The position numbers were made by a program, and so were the translations under genes. Positions 22,600-32,786 of a stretch of DNA of 64,000 bases are shown here, piece after piece; the first letter of the stretch is position 1, and each line of letters opens with the position of its first letter. The stretch is from positions 31,471,278 to 31,535,277 of the forward strand of contig OY987302.1 of NCBI GenBank assembly GCA_963920635.1, written 5' to 3'. A model generated the notes under the pieces. That model saw nothing but the letters and a program-made list of their open reading frames with translations, searched no databases and had not been told where the DNA came from. This stretch comes from Pseudeuparius sepicola. Its lineage: Eukaryota > Arthropoda > Insecta > Coleoptera > Anthribidae.

Positions 22600-23163
22600 T
22601 TAGTAGATAAAATAACGAGTTTTGCAGCCAGAAAGGTATATATTAACTTCTTTTTATAATACCAAGCTTTCGGTCTACTTCGTGACCTTCATCAGGGAAT
22701 TATGTTGAAGTTTTTTACCAATATTAAAATCAGATAGATTTTAGGTTTAAAAGGGCCAGAAAAAGGTTTTTACATAATTTCGTGTGAAAATTTATACCGT
22801 CAATTTTGTTTATTTATTATTAATTTATCTATCCGTATTACTTAAGTGTGGATTTTTTTCTTTAAATTTAAATGGGACGACATCTAAGGTAACCCCTTTC
22901 CAATAAAGAAAGAATCATCGAAATCGGTTCAATATGAAATTTCATCCCCTAAACAAAATTGACGGTATAAATTTTCACACGAAATTATGTAAAAACCTTT
23001 TTCTGGCCCTTTTAAACCTAAAATCTATCTGGTTTTAATATTGGTAAAAAACTTCAACATAATTCCCTGATGAAGGTCACGAAGTAGACCGAAAGCTTGG
23101 TATTATAAAAAGAAGTTAATATATACCTTTCTGGCTGCAAAACTCGTTATTTTATCTACTAAA
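22600..23163. mobile_element. Palindromic element with hammerhead-like motif and a satellite monomer in its loop
   Basis: Arms of about 210 bp (22600-22812, 22955-23163) are nearly perfect inverted copies. Each carries CTGATGAAGGTCACGAAGTA followed by GACCGAAAGC (23067-23098; inverted at 22665-22695). The loop, about 22826-22951, is one unit of the 120-bp satellite and is almost identical to the unit at 23478-23603. No coding capacity. Confidence 0.75.
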
Positions 23164-23339
23164 TCTAAAATTTTAGTTGAAATGTGCATACGGACAAATT
23201 TCTGAAGTCGGTGATATTTGTTAATTCTATTAAAATTTTTAGTGGAATGTGCATACGGGCAAATTTTCGAAGTAGATTTTAATTTTTTTGGTAATTCTTT
23301 TTTATTTCTTATTTTTTATTGAATTACTAAGAATTATCG

Positions 23340-24440
23340 AAATCGGTCATCAATCATTAAATTCCATCCCCTATTTGTCCACCCTTAGGATTGAAATTTT
23401 TCTCTTCAAATTCAAATGTGACCACCCCTAAGGTAAACCCTTTCTAATAAAATAAGAATCATCCAAATCATCCCCTATTTATCTATCCGTATTACTTAAG
23501 TGTGGATTTTTTTCTTTAAATTTAAATGGGACCACATCTAAGGTAACCCCTTTCCAATAAAGAAAGAATCATCGAAATCGGTTCAATATGAAATTTCATC
23601 CCCTATTTGTCCAACCTTAGGGGTGGAATTTTTTCTTCAAATTTAAATGGGTCCACCTCTAAGGTACTCCCTTTCTAATAAAAAGAGAATCATCTAAATC
23701 GGTTCAATATGAAATTTCATCCCCTATTTGTCCAACCTTAGGGGTGGAATTTGTTCTTCAAATTTAAATGGGGCCACCTCTAAGGTACTCCCTTTCTAAT
23801 AAAAAGAGAATCATCTAAATCGGTTCAATGTAAAATTTCATCCCCTATTTGTCCAACCTTAGGGGTGGAATTTTTTCTTCAAATTTAAATGGGGCCACCT
23901 CTAAGGTACTCCCATTCTAATAAAAAAGAATCATCGAAATCGGTTCAATATGAAATTTCATCCCCTATTCGTCCAACCTTGGGGGTGGAATTTTTTCTTC
24001 AAATTTAAATGGGTCCACCTCTAAGGTACTCCCTTTCTAATAGAAAGAGAATCATCTAAATCGGTTCAATATGAAATTTCATCCCCTATTTGTCCAACCT
24101 TAGGGGTGGAATTTTTTCTTCAAATTTAAATGGGGTCACCTCTAAGGTACTCCCTTTCTAATAAAAAGAGAATCATCTAAATCGGTTCAATATGAAATTT
24201 CATCCCCTATTTGTCCAACCTTAGGGGTGGAATTTTTTCTTCAAATTTAAATGGGTCCACCTCTAAGGTACTCCCTTTCTAATAAAAAAAGAATCATCGA
24301 AATCGGTTCAATATGAAATTTCATCCCCTATTTGTCCAACCTTGGGGGTGGAATTTTTTCTTCAAATTTAAATGGGACCATTCTGTAGGTATACCCTTTC
24401 AAATAAAAAAAGGATTGTCCAAATCGGTCCAATTCTAAAA
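23340..24440 (-). repeat. Satellite array 2, ~120-bp unit, about 9 copies, opposite orientation to array 1
   Basis: On the + strand the units read AATCGGTTCAATATGAAATT, TCATCCCCTATTTGTCCAAC, CTTAGGGGTGGAATTTTTTC and ATTTAAATGGG, i.e. the complement of array 1. Most units carry CCAACCTTAGGGGTGG where array 1 has the perfect dyad CCACCCCTAAGGGTGG, so the array has a diagnostic variant. Confidence 0.92.
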
Positions 24441-24900
24441 TGTAAAAAATATTGCTTTGCCAGTTATTATTGAAAATTAAAGTTGAATATGCTTAACCAT
24501 TAACTAAAACAAAAAGAACAGCTTTTACTGAAGTGTTGTGAACCGAAATCATTAAAAAATACCTGGCCTAAAAGCTAAAGCTTGTTTAAAGGCATTTAAC
24601 TTATCCCCCTATCGTTGAGTGTAAATTGGAAGCGTTCTGAAGGGAGAATTCGCACAATCCGGCAAGACCGCGTTCTACCCGACGACGGTCAGCATTACGG
24701 GGAAAAGCGATCTGTAAATCAAATATGAATGAAACGACCGACATTTTAATAATTTTGCCGCCTACTAGATGGCGCGGGGGGCCGAGGGACGAGACTATGA
24801 TGTTTTAATAATTTTGTAGACCACTAGATGGCGATCCCTGTTTTCTACAAAATTACCTGTTAGCAAATCACAACACGGGAGCGGTTCCTCTTCCCCTATT
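24441..24900. other. Non-coding sequence with a short duplicated word
   Basis: A roughly 50-bp motif occurs twice: TTTTAATAATTTTGCCGCC with CTAGATGGCGCGG (about 24742) and TTTTAATAATTTTGTAGACC with CTAGATGGCGATC (about 24802). No gene seen. Confidence 0.45.
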
Positions 24901-24919
24901 TATTCCTTTACTCAATGGG

Positions 24920-25511
24920 AAAACTGAGTTTTCATTTATTCGAAAAATATGTTTTGATCTGATTTTAGTCAGGCTGCCATGTGTTTTATAATGAACTTAA
25001 AAATAGAAAATTCCTCGGAAAACCATAGGCATACCGTTAGCGTGGGCCCAAAGGGCTATTATTCTCACGTGAACTTGTATTTTAATTATTAATTTTTCCA
25101 CATTTCTCAACAGGCTGCCAATGAGAAGTGTGCAAATTCTTGTAATGAAACTGCTGAAAAAAAGATGGCATAAAATTTGCGCATGTCCAAGAACAGTTTA
25201 AATTGAATGTTATTTAATCATTTGAATGATTCATTCGAAGTGTACTTGGATATGCACAAACGGTATGCCATCTTTTCTTCAGAAGTTTTATGACATGAAC
25301 TTACATACTTATCATTGGCAGCCATTCAGAAACGTGGAAAATTAATAATTAAAATACAAGTTTACTTGAGAATAATAGCCCTTTGGGCCCATGCTAACGC
25401 CTATGGTTTTCCGAGAAATTTTTTATTTTTAACTTCATTATAAATCACATGGCAGCCTGACTAAAATCATATCAAAACGCATATTTTTCGAATAAATGAA
25501 AACTCAGTTTT
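24920..25511. mobile_element. 592-bp foldback palindrome inserted in the composite element's right TIR
   Basis: The ends AAACTGAGTTTTCATTTATT and its complement at 25492-25511 pair through CAGGCTGCCATGTG and GGGCCCAAAGGGCTATTATT to a centre near 25215. Removing it brings the split right TIR back in line with the left TIR at 14200-14343. A part-copy lies at 32810-32900. Confidence 0.75.
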
Positions 25512-25606
25512 CTTTGATTCATACCTTATTATTGTGAGAATATACGCAACATAATGTCCTTTGAAAGGCATACTGAGTAAAATCAGGTCCAAAAATCTGT
25601 CACAAT

Positions 25607-26123
25607 CTTGTCTAATAATAGATCATCTACCTTTTGTAGTGTTAGATTACTCTGCTGCAAACAATCTTTGTTGTAATGACAAATCTTGAATTCCACTTAC
25701 GATTTTATCTCTTATTAATGAAGTTTCCAACGTTCCAAAATTGCACATAGCTGCTAATATTTTAATATCAGTAATAAAACTATCCAGGCTTTCTCCTTTC
25801 TGTTGTACAAAAGTAAAAAATTTGTATAGGTCAAACATTTCATTTTTTAACAGTTTACAATACTGTGTAAATGCTTCAACAACTTCATTAAATTTCTTTT
25901 TACTTTCCTCTGTTAATTAAAAATTTGAAACTTAACTTGGGCCTCTTCACCTGCTAGGTTAAGGAGAATTGCCACTTTGGTTTCATCATCCATGCTATGC
26001 AATCCAGTCACGTGCATATAAATATCCGAAGTTTCAGGAATTGTTCCAGGTTTTTATGAACATTCTTGTAAAAAAAACACTCTTCAGTGGTTTAAAACAT
26101 CCAATATAATCCATTTTGTTCAT
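25607..26123 (-). pseudogene. Ty3/gypsy Gag N-terminal part, piece 1
   Basis: The - strand reads a Gag start (MDYIGCFKP near 26114, an upstream ATG at 26123), then DIYMHVTGLHSMDDETKVAI, LLNLAGEEAQ, TEESKKKFNEVVEAF, FFTFVQQKGESLDSFITDIK and SLIRDKIVSGIQDLSLQQRL. The 'QQKGESLDSFITD..L...C.FG.LE.SLIRDKIV.GI' pattern is the retrotransposon Gag domain of gypsy elements. Several frameshifts are present. The frame is cut near 25607 by the composite element and resumes at 14165 with LSRRQIKELQ. It is an old relic; the LTR was not identified upstream. Confidence 0.8.
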
Positions 26124-26486
26124 TAACTTTCGGTTAGCTTCTTTTCAACAGCACATCAAATTTCACTTTCTTATTTTTGTCACATTAAAGTAGGTATTTA
26201 CCTGAGACTATGTTACGTTCATGTGCTGCATATACACCTCGTATATGTGTTAGTGGTTAGTTCCGCTAGCTGTAGATAGATGGTGTCACTGTGTAGAAAA
26301 AATTTTGTTTGTATCTCGGGCCAAAAGCTGGAATCTCAAATATGTAAAAAAAATAATCGAATGGCTCTCACCTGAGCCTTTACTTAATCGAGTTATCCAT
26401 GAAAACTAATCATTACAATGAGTACAAAACACACGCTTTAAAATCAAGCGAATATTTTCAGAGTGTAGCACCTATCCACTCCCATA
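26124..26486. other. Possible gypsy 5' flank, no gene
   Basis: This is the region upstream (in - orientation) of the gypsy Gag start, where its leader and LTR should be. I could not identify LTR ends or a primer site. Confidence 0.3.
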
Positions 26487-26747
26487 AACACAAAGACAAT
26501 TGAATCCAAAATCAAAACAATGCGCTCAAAAATAAAGAAATTATGACATAAAAAACAAAAGTGAAAGAAGTCCAATAACTTTAAAGGCATTTTAAAAATG
26601 TAAATATAGATTTTTTCAACCACAGTTGTTTAAAAAACATTCTCAATTGCCTTTAAAGTTATTGGACTTTTTGCACTTTTGTATGTAATAATTTCTTTAT
26701 TTCTGAGCGCATTGTTTTGATTTATGGATTTAATCGTCTTTGTGTTG
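26487..26747. repeat. 261-bp palindrome
   Basis: The left arm has CACAAAGACAATTGAATCC, CAAAACAATGCGCTCA and CCAATAACTTTAAAGGCA; the right arm is the complement. The centre is near 26617. No coding content. Confidence 0.75.
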
Positions 26748-27660
26748 GTTATGCCCAAGTTTTAGCTAAATATCTAAATAAAAATCAGGCATTTATCTCA
26801 TTTATTTACTACGATTATAGCCAAAATAAGCTGAAAAGTTGAAAATCACTTAGAAATCACAAAAAAATCATAACTCCTAGACTACACTTTTTTATAAGAC
26901 ACCCTGTTTACATGTTATACAATATGTAGAATATATGGTATACGAATTCATACAAAATGGCATAAGAAACTCGCAAAACAAAACTGATCCAAGCTCCCTA
27001 CCTATAACTGTTTTTGAAATAATTGTTTCTGAATATTGTGAAATTAACTACATTAAAAAAAATTGGCCACTGCACCCCCCATCCACAGAACTGTGGTCTG
27101 TATCGTCTGCAAAGAGGGTGAAACGACCACAGATATTTAGTCCCGCTAAGATTTGTGTCTAGTGTTTTGGAACCATTTATATTCATATGCCGGTTTGGAC
27201 AATTTGTGAGTGAATTTTGTGTGGAATAAGATTCGAAAATCATATAGGTAGGCATTTACGATTCATGTCATGGAGAAATCATCGTTATTGCCTAGAAATC
27301 AGTTTCAATGAAAATTCCAGGACAAGAACTAACCAGAAAATATTATTCTCTATACAAAACGAAATGCCGTTTATCCAATAATACCTTTCCAAAAAAACTG
27401 TTGAGTATTGATGCAAAGATGGTGCAGTATCCAGGAGATGCTGACACTACTTTAGTTGATATATTAAGTTTGAACTCAGTAAACATGATATACCCATTGA
27501 AGACCTTAAGTATTTCAAGACTAAAAATATTATCATTTGTTAGCCACAAATGGCAACGTAGAGAAAATAATACTAATTGCCCCCCTCCCCCGCACAAGCA
27601 TTCAGTTGCTTCTGGGGTACTCCTAGTTTTGAAGTATTGTGAGGGTGAGAATTATTATTG
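26748..27660. other. Unassigned stretch with short frames
   Basis: A + frame of 117 codons at 27308-27661 begins MKIPGQELTRKYYSLYKTKC. I recognise no domain, and opposite-strand frames of similar length overlap it. It may be a fragment of an unknown element. ACACCCTGTTTACA at 26900 is another CAGGGTGT-type word. Confidence 0.25.
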
Positions 27661-27675
27661 ATTATATTTTTTATA

Positions 27676-28975
27676 CAGGGTGGTGGTCCAAACTTAACAG
27701 AAATACTTTAAAAACTGCTAGAAAATTTAAAAAAGGAGATTTTTTCATATAAACATGTAGCGAAATCCTAGCGGTTTTCGATATACCTCAAAGTTCTTTT
27801 TTTTTCCTAAAGGAAGACAGCTAAAGCAAACATATTTGGTAGAGAATAAAAAGAGTGATAGTCAACCATATACAGTACTGTTTCGGGATGGTAATCCCTC
27901 ATCAGTATGGCTCACCCGACTATCAAGTGGTAGACAAACGTGCCTAGACGATAGATTTACTATATAAGGAATCAATCAATTACCGAAGCAATTAATTGAT
28001 CATGGAGTATTATAATGATAGCACACCCGAAGGTGCGGGACAAAGCCACTAGTCTTGATCGGCAAAGGCTCACGCCACAATTACCGAGACCCGCCATCTG
28101 CCGTCTCCACGGCGTCGGTTAACCAACCGAAAACATCGATAGAACAAAAAGAGTGATAGTCGACCATATACAGTACTGTTTCGGGACGGTAATCCCTCAT
28201 CAGTATGGCTCACCCAACTATCAAGTGGTAGACAAACGTGAGTAGACGATAGATTTACTATATAAGGAATCAATCAATTACCGAAGCAATTAATTGATCA
28301 TGGAGTATTATAATGATAGCACACCCGAAGGTGCGGGACAAAGCCACTGATCTTGATCGGCAAAGGCTCACGCCACAATTACCGAGACCCGCCATCTGCC
28401 GAATCAAAAACTTTTTCGATAACTCTTGAAATAAAAAAGTTACATGCCAAAGAAGTATCCACAATTTTCGGGTTTTTTAAAAATTTCTTGGAAAGTAGGC
28501 CATGGATCTCGAATTTGTTTTTACACAAGGTTGGGCCATCAAAAAGGTAATTTTTTTTTAAATAAAGTTCTCCGAAAAAAAGCATATTTGTCGAGATATT
28601 TCCAAGTGGCCCTCCGGCAGTAGACACCCTGTATGTAAAAATATAGATCTATATATTTTTATAAATCAATATTTTTTACCTCTATATTTAATTAATTACT
28701 TTTTACTTTTTAATTATTTTTATAAATCAATATTTTTATACCTCTATATTTAATTAATATATATATAAAAATATAGATCTATATATTTTTATAAATCAAT
28801 ATTTTTATACCTCTTTATTTAATTAAATTAAAAATTAATCTATAAAATTAAAAAAACCATTAGGATTTCGATACATATTTATAGGAAAAAATCTCCTTTT
28901 TTTAAATTTTCTAGCAGTTTTTAAAGTATTGTTGATAAAGTTTGGACCACCCTGTATAATACGAACATGATAGGT
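27676..28975. mobile_element. Foldback element with ~115-bp TIRs enclosing a tandem duplication
   Basis: The left end TACAGGGTGGTGGTCCAAAC and the right end GTTTGGACCACCCTGTATA are inverted, with pairing through CTGCTAGAAAATTTAAAAAA to a TTAGGATTTCG-type word. Inside are a ~298-bp direct repeat and an AT-rich minisatellite (28630-28850, ATAGATCTATATATTTTTAT units). Confidence 0.8.
27842..28400 (+). repeat. Direct tandem duplication, 298-bp period, two copies
   Basis: Copy 1 (27842-28140) and copy 2 (28141-28400, lacking the last ~38 bp) share AAGAGTGATAGTC, TACAGTACTGTTTCGGGA, GGTAATCCCTCATCAGTATG and GGTGCGGGACAAAGCCACT, with few differences. No frame is shared as protein. Confidence 0.85.
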
Positions 28976-29639
28976 TTCACGGTAGCATAGAATATCCCAT
29001 ATGTACTGATCTCGAAGAATTCAAAGGAAACGGGTCTGGTTAGACTCTGAAGGCTATTCTATATTTACCAATAAATACTAACAAATTAGATCCTTTGAGT
29101 CCAGATAAAAAAGTCGTAAATTAGATTGGAAACGCCTCTGAAGATTACTAATGAATTCTTTGGAATATAGTTTAACTAATTAGTATTAATTTTAAAAACC
29201 ATTATACAAACATTTACAGACATGTTTAGATATATTATCATAAGTGCTTCAATATTGTTTTATTCTTAACCATTTACCATATATTTCAACTTTGATTGCC
29301 AAATTAGTTATCACTTAAAGTGACAAAAAAACTAGTTATATCTTTCAATACAGGATAAAGTATTCCCTACTGCGCTTCTAAACAGAAAAATATGAAAGTG
29401 ACAAAAATGACACCCGCCTACCATGTTTTTACGCAATCATGAGTGTAAATTGCTAACCATCACTGCCATCTGTTCTCCACGCCATGAAGCTATAACAGTG
29501 AGGAGACTCACAGAATCAATCATAGTGTCAAAAATTAATCATAGTGTCAAAATCAAACTAGAAGGAGGTGCTTCAATCTTATATGCTTATATGACAATTT
29601 TTTCTCAGAGCCGAATAAAACATAATATCAAGCCTAGTA
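28976..29639. other. Non-coding stretch
   Basis: I see no recognisable gene. A 100-codon + frame at 29423-29725 crosses the hairpin and GT-rich microsatellite and is not credible. Confidence 0.4.
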
Positions 29640-29640
29640 T

Positions 29641-29678
29641 GTACAGGGTGTTCAGATTTGATCTGGAACACCCCTGTA
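29641..29678. repeat. Minimal TACAGGGTGTTC hairpin
   Basis: TACAGGGTGTTCAGATTTGA leads straight into TCTGGAACACCCCTGTA: the two CAGGGTGTTC ends stand back to back with only about 12 bp between. It may be the smallest member of the family, or an internal-deletion remnant. Confidence 0.6.
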
Positions 29679-29699
29679 AAGTTTTGATGCGCTGCATTT

Positions 29700-29775
29700 T
29701 GATGAGTTTGGGTGTGTGTGGGTGAGTGAGTGGGTGTGTGTGGGTGGTTGGGTGGGTGTGTATGTGTGTAGTAAG
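29700..29775 (+). repeat. GT/GGGT-rich microsatellite
   Basis: Repeats of GTGGGTG and GTGTGTGGG. It yields threonine/histidine/proline frames on the other strand, which I ignore. Confidence 0.9.
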
Positions 29776-31013
29776 TGTCCTTATGCATTTGTGGGACATA
29801 CCGTCAGGGTGGCATCACTATAGCCTGCTATAAAATCATAGTAGGCTTAGAATTGATTGGGAAATTTAATGAAGGCAGAAAAATATTACTTTTCCAGTGG
29901 CATGCCATTTTTTATTAATAAATATGATGGTTGGCCCCCTTTTCTCTGGTACTGGTGTAAGTAGATGGACTATATTATTTTTTATTTATAGTATTTAATT
30001 AGTGTCTAAACTGTACCAAATATATTTGCCTTAACTGTCTTCCTTTAGGAAAAAGAAAAGAAAACTAGAAAAAAAGTAACTTTGACGCTTTGTCTATCCA
30101 AAACCGTTAGGATTTCGAACATCTAATATCTTTTTTGTCACCCTTTTTACCATCTCACCACTAATTCTATCAAATTTTTCTGCCTTATTAAAAAAAGAAA
30201 GGCCATAGAAATTCGAATATTGTTTCTACTTGCATTCAAGCTGTAAATTAGTTTCCTGGGGGTGCCATTGTGGCTCATTTACTGTGCTTTATTTTATAAA
30301 CTATAAAAAATACTATCTGGAAGAATGCTTTCAGGGTATTTTTCATCATAGTCTCCTTACCACCAAAGAATTTTCCCCAGCCTCCCCACTCACTGGCAAT
30401 ATATCAACTTTATGATTGTGCGTAAACATTTTTTCGCTTACTTACGAGTATCTTTTTTGGTTTGCCTTTTTTGCAGTTTTTAAATATCTATTAAATAAGT
30501 CACAAGATCATGCGCAAGTAACTAACTGACACCCTGAAGACAAGTAACTGACAGCTCGAAGACTTGCAGGAAACAATATTTGAATTTCCACGCCCTACCA
30601 TCTTTGTATTTGAACGTTGAAAAAAGTGAAAAATGTGGTAAAATAAGTAACATGGCGAAAAAAGTGACAAAGTACAAAGGTGTGTTTTATTCTGAGTTTG
30701 TTTTTACAGTTTACATTGAATAAATCTTGTAAATTATTAAATAACATTATATCCTTGTTTATGGATACTCTAGTTAGCCAGTGTCTGACACTGACATAAG
30801 GATATGACAGAAATACACTAGATACAGGGGGCAGATTTTGCAAAAAAGAAAGTTGTCCAGCTGTGTTTGGTAGGTTTTAATAGAAGAAAATTAGTAGGTG
30901 GTGACTGGGCCACTTTAATTTTTAACGCCATCTGTTGTTTCTATCCAACATTGCTCTCATATCCTTATTACTCTGTCAAGGATTATATGTAAAGTGGAAT
31001 AATTATTTATCAA
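29776..31013. other. Non-coding stretch before the hAT element
   Basis: I see no gene or clear element. The final 8 bp plus one (31014-31021) form the hAT target duplication. Confidence 0.4.
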
Positions 31014-31212
31014 AATATAAGCAGTGGCGTAGCTTCAAATTTTGCCCCCCCCCCCCCCCGCCAAAATTAAATTTTGGCCCCTCAAATTGGAAAATAAAAA
31101 AAACATACATGAAGGTGAAACTATCACAAACTTCTGTTTCTTAGTAAATAAAAGCAAAAAAGTTTTTAAAACAAAAATATATCTACAAGGTGTCCAAAAG
31201 ATAATGGCCTGA

Positions 31213-32312
31213 ACTTTTTTTGTTTGAAAGGCTTTCAAAAAACGCTTCTTTTGATCTCTTTACCATTTTTAAAATGCAAATCTAGGGCGGGCTGCGATTT
31301 TTTTTTATAAACTCGATTTTCACGAACAGCATTTAGTGATTTTTTTTATTTAAAATCTGATCACACAGCTTTAATCAAAACACCCCAAAACCTCCATTAT
31401 GCAAAGTTTGAACACAAAATATACAGGCAGTTCCATTCTGCAGGGTGTAAAATTTTAGGAAAAATAAGAATTTTAAAAACATCTGCCAAGTCAAGTGTAC
31501 CATGAAATCCCCTCAAAACTGTTAACAGGACCACTCAAAATGTTGGTGTGCAAAGGTCCAATACAAAATATACAGGGTGTTATTATCAATGCCATCTGAA
31601 AGTACTGAATTTTTGGAACTTTATACTGGTCAAAAATCGAGTAGGTATATCAAAACTGCCCCAGACACTACAAAACGCACTCAGTCAAAAAAATACAGAA
31701 GCCTGCCAGACAGTAATAAGTGGATATCAGTTAAGGTTGCTGGTGTACCACAACAGGAAACGCACAGAAAATGTATCGTCTTAGATAGCGACTTTGTTGA
31801 GAAAGTTCTAATAATTTAAATTGTTTTTATTTTGTTAGTTAGCATTTTGTTCAGAAATAAATTACTTTTGCCTTTATTAATATTTTTTCAATGATTCCAG
31901 AGCAGTCTTGATCCCTATAATGTTTTTTAAAATTTCAGCAGTTTGAGATGGCCCAGAGAAAAATACCCTGTATATATTTGTATTAAATCTTTGCATACCA
32001 ACATTTTGAGTGGTCCTGTTGACCTTTCAACTATTTTGAAGGGATTTCATATCCCACTTGACTCGCCAGATGCCTTTAAAATTCCTATATTGCTCAACTT
32101 TGACTCCATGCAGAATAGAACTCCCCGCATATTTATTGTTTAAATTCAGTATGTGGGGGGTTTTGTGGTGCTATGATTAACCCTGTGGTCTCAGGTTTTA
32201 AATAAAAAATTCTCTAAAAGGTTAACGTGAAAATCGGGGGTATAAAAAAATCGTAGCCGGCCCTGAATTTGCATCCCCAAAGAAGCGGTTTTCGAAGGCC
32301 TTTCAAACAAAA
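31213..32312. repeat. Palindrome inside the hAT element
   Basis: The arms start TTTGTTTGAAAGGCTTTC and end GAAGGCCTTTCAAACAAA. Pairing runs inward through GCGGGCTGCGA / CGTAGCCGGCCC-type sequence, GTTAACAGGACCACTCAAAA and AATATACAGGGTGT. The unpaired core (about 31580-31950) holds an 80-codon + frame (MLLSMPSESTEFLELYTGQK...KWISVKVAGVPQQ) of unknown origin, ending TAA at 31817, with AATAAA soon after. A single-arm relative is at 22070-22290. Confidence 0.7.
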
Positions 32313-32317
32313 ATAAG

Positions 32318-32401
32318 TTTAGGCGATTGATGCACAATGAATTTGCCACCCTAACGTACAAAGAGTGCTTAATATACCTAGATGATATCATAGTCTTTAG
32401 T
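32318..32401 (+). pseudogene. Ty3/gypsy reverse transcriptase fragment (YLDD motif)
   Basis: Twenty-eight open codons end TYKECLIYLDDIIVFS, the conserved catalytic-core sequence of gypsy RT. Homology stops right after IVFS, where the hAT transposase end begins on the other strand. The left edge coincides with the edge of the palindrome. Confidence 0.75.
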
Positions 32402-32552
32402 GTAGGAGACGTCGATGAACTTTAATTAGTTCGCTTTTATCCATTGCTGCAGCTTCATCAGCTTCTATAGAAAGTAATGCTAAATTACTTATTCTGTCTT
32501 GGGAACAACAATTATTTCTCAAATAATTTTTTATTGATTTTAATTTAGAGAA
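32397..32552 (-). pseudogene. hAT-like transposase C-terminal end
   Basis: The - strand frame reads LRNNCCSQDRISNLALLSIE, then ADEAAAMDKSELIKVH, and stops at 32397-32399. The 'RI.NLALLSIE.....MD..ELI..F/V' pattern is the end of the dimerisation region in insect hAT-derived transposases. Fifty-odd codons remain. It overlaps the edge of the gypsy RT fragment, so its terminal codons may be altered by that junction. Confidence 0.65.
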
Positions 32553-32786
32553 CTACCGTTCTGAAGAAGCAACGCAGTTACAGTTACAGAAAGGGCCAAA
32601 ATATAATATCAAAACAGAACAGAACACGGAGTATACGCCCGGTCGAGGCAGCGTCCAGAGATTGATATAGGTATTAATTTCTAGACTCTGGTCGAGGGTT
32701 CGGGGGGCCCGGCGGAGCCCCTTGACATAGGGCCCCCTCGCGACCGCGGGGTTTCGCGGTATGGTAGCTACGCCACTGAATATAAG

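Larger units (their letters stand above)
14190..25606. mobile_element. ~11.4-kb TIR-bounded composite element carrying inverted satellite arrays
   Basis: The outer ends are inverted copies of roughly 100-150 bp: GACAGATTTTTGGAC, ACTCAGCACGCCTTTTAAAG and AATAAGGTATGAATCA at left, complements at 25512-25606. Inner CATTGAGTAAAGGAATA matches the complement at 24900-24917, so the right TIR is split by the palindrome at 24920-25511. The insert separates adjacent parts of a gypsy gag, showing it arrived as one block. No transposase is visible. Contents are two ~120-bp satellite arrays in opposite orientation, several palindromes, a microsatellite and a second tandem repeat. Exact ends and duplication are unresolved. 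Another end-like fragment lies at 32810-32990. Confidence 0.65.
31022..32778 (-). mobile_element. hAT-superfamily element, 1757 bp, 8-bp target duplication
   Basis: The termini CAGTGGCGTAGCT (31022) and the complement GCTACGCCACTG (ending 32778) are flanked by AATATAAG at 31014-31021 and 32779-32786. An 8-bp duplication and CAGTGGCG ends are typical of hAT. A poly-C run (31045-31059) lies just inside the left end. The C-terminal end of a hAT-like transposase remains on the - strand; most of the gene is replaced by a palindrome and a gypsy fragment. Confidence 0.85.

Noticed and set aside
27308..27661. 117-codon + frame
   Set aside because: No recognisable domain, an 84-codon frame overlaps on the other strand, and no splice or promoter context; kept only as unassigned.
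29579..29799. - strand Thr/His/Pro-rich frames
   Set aside because: They are translations of the GTGGGTG microsatellite.
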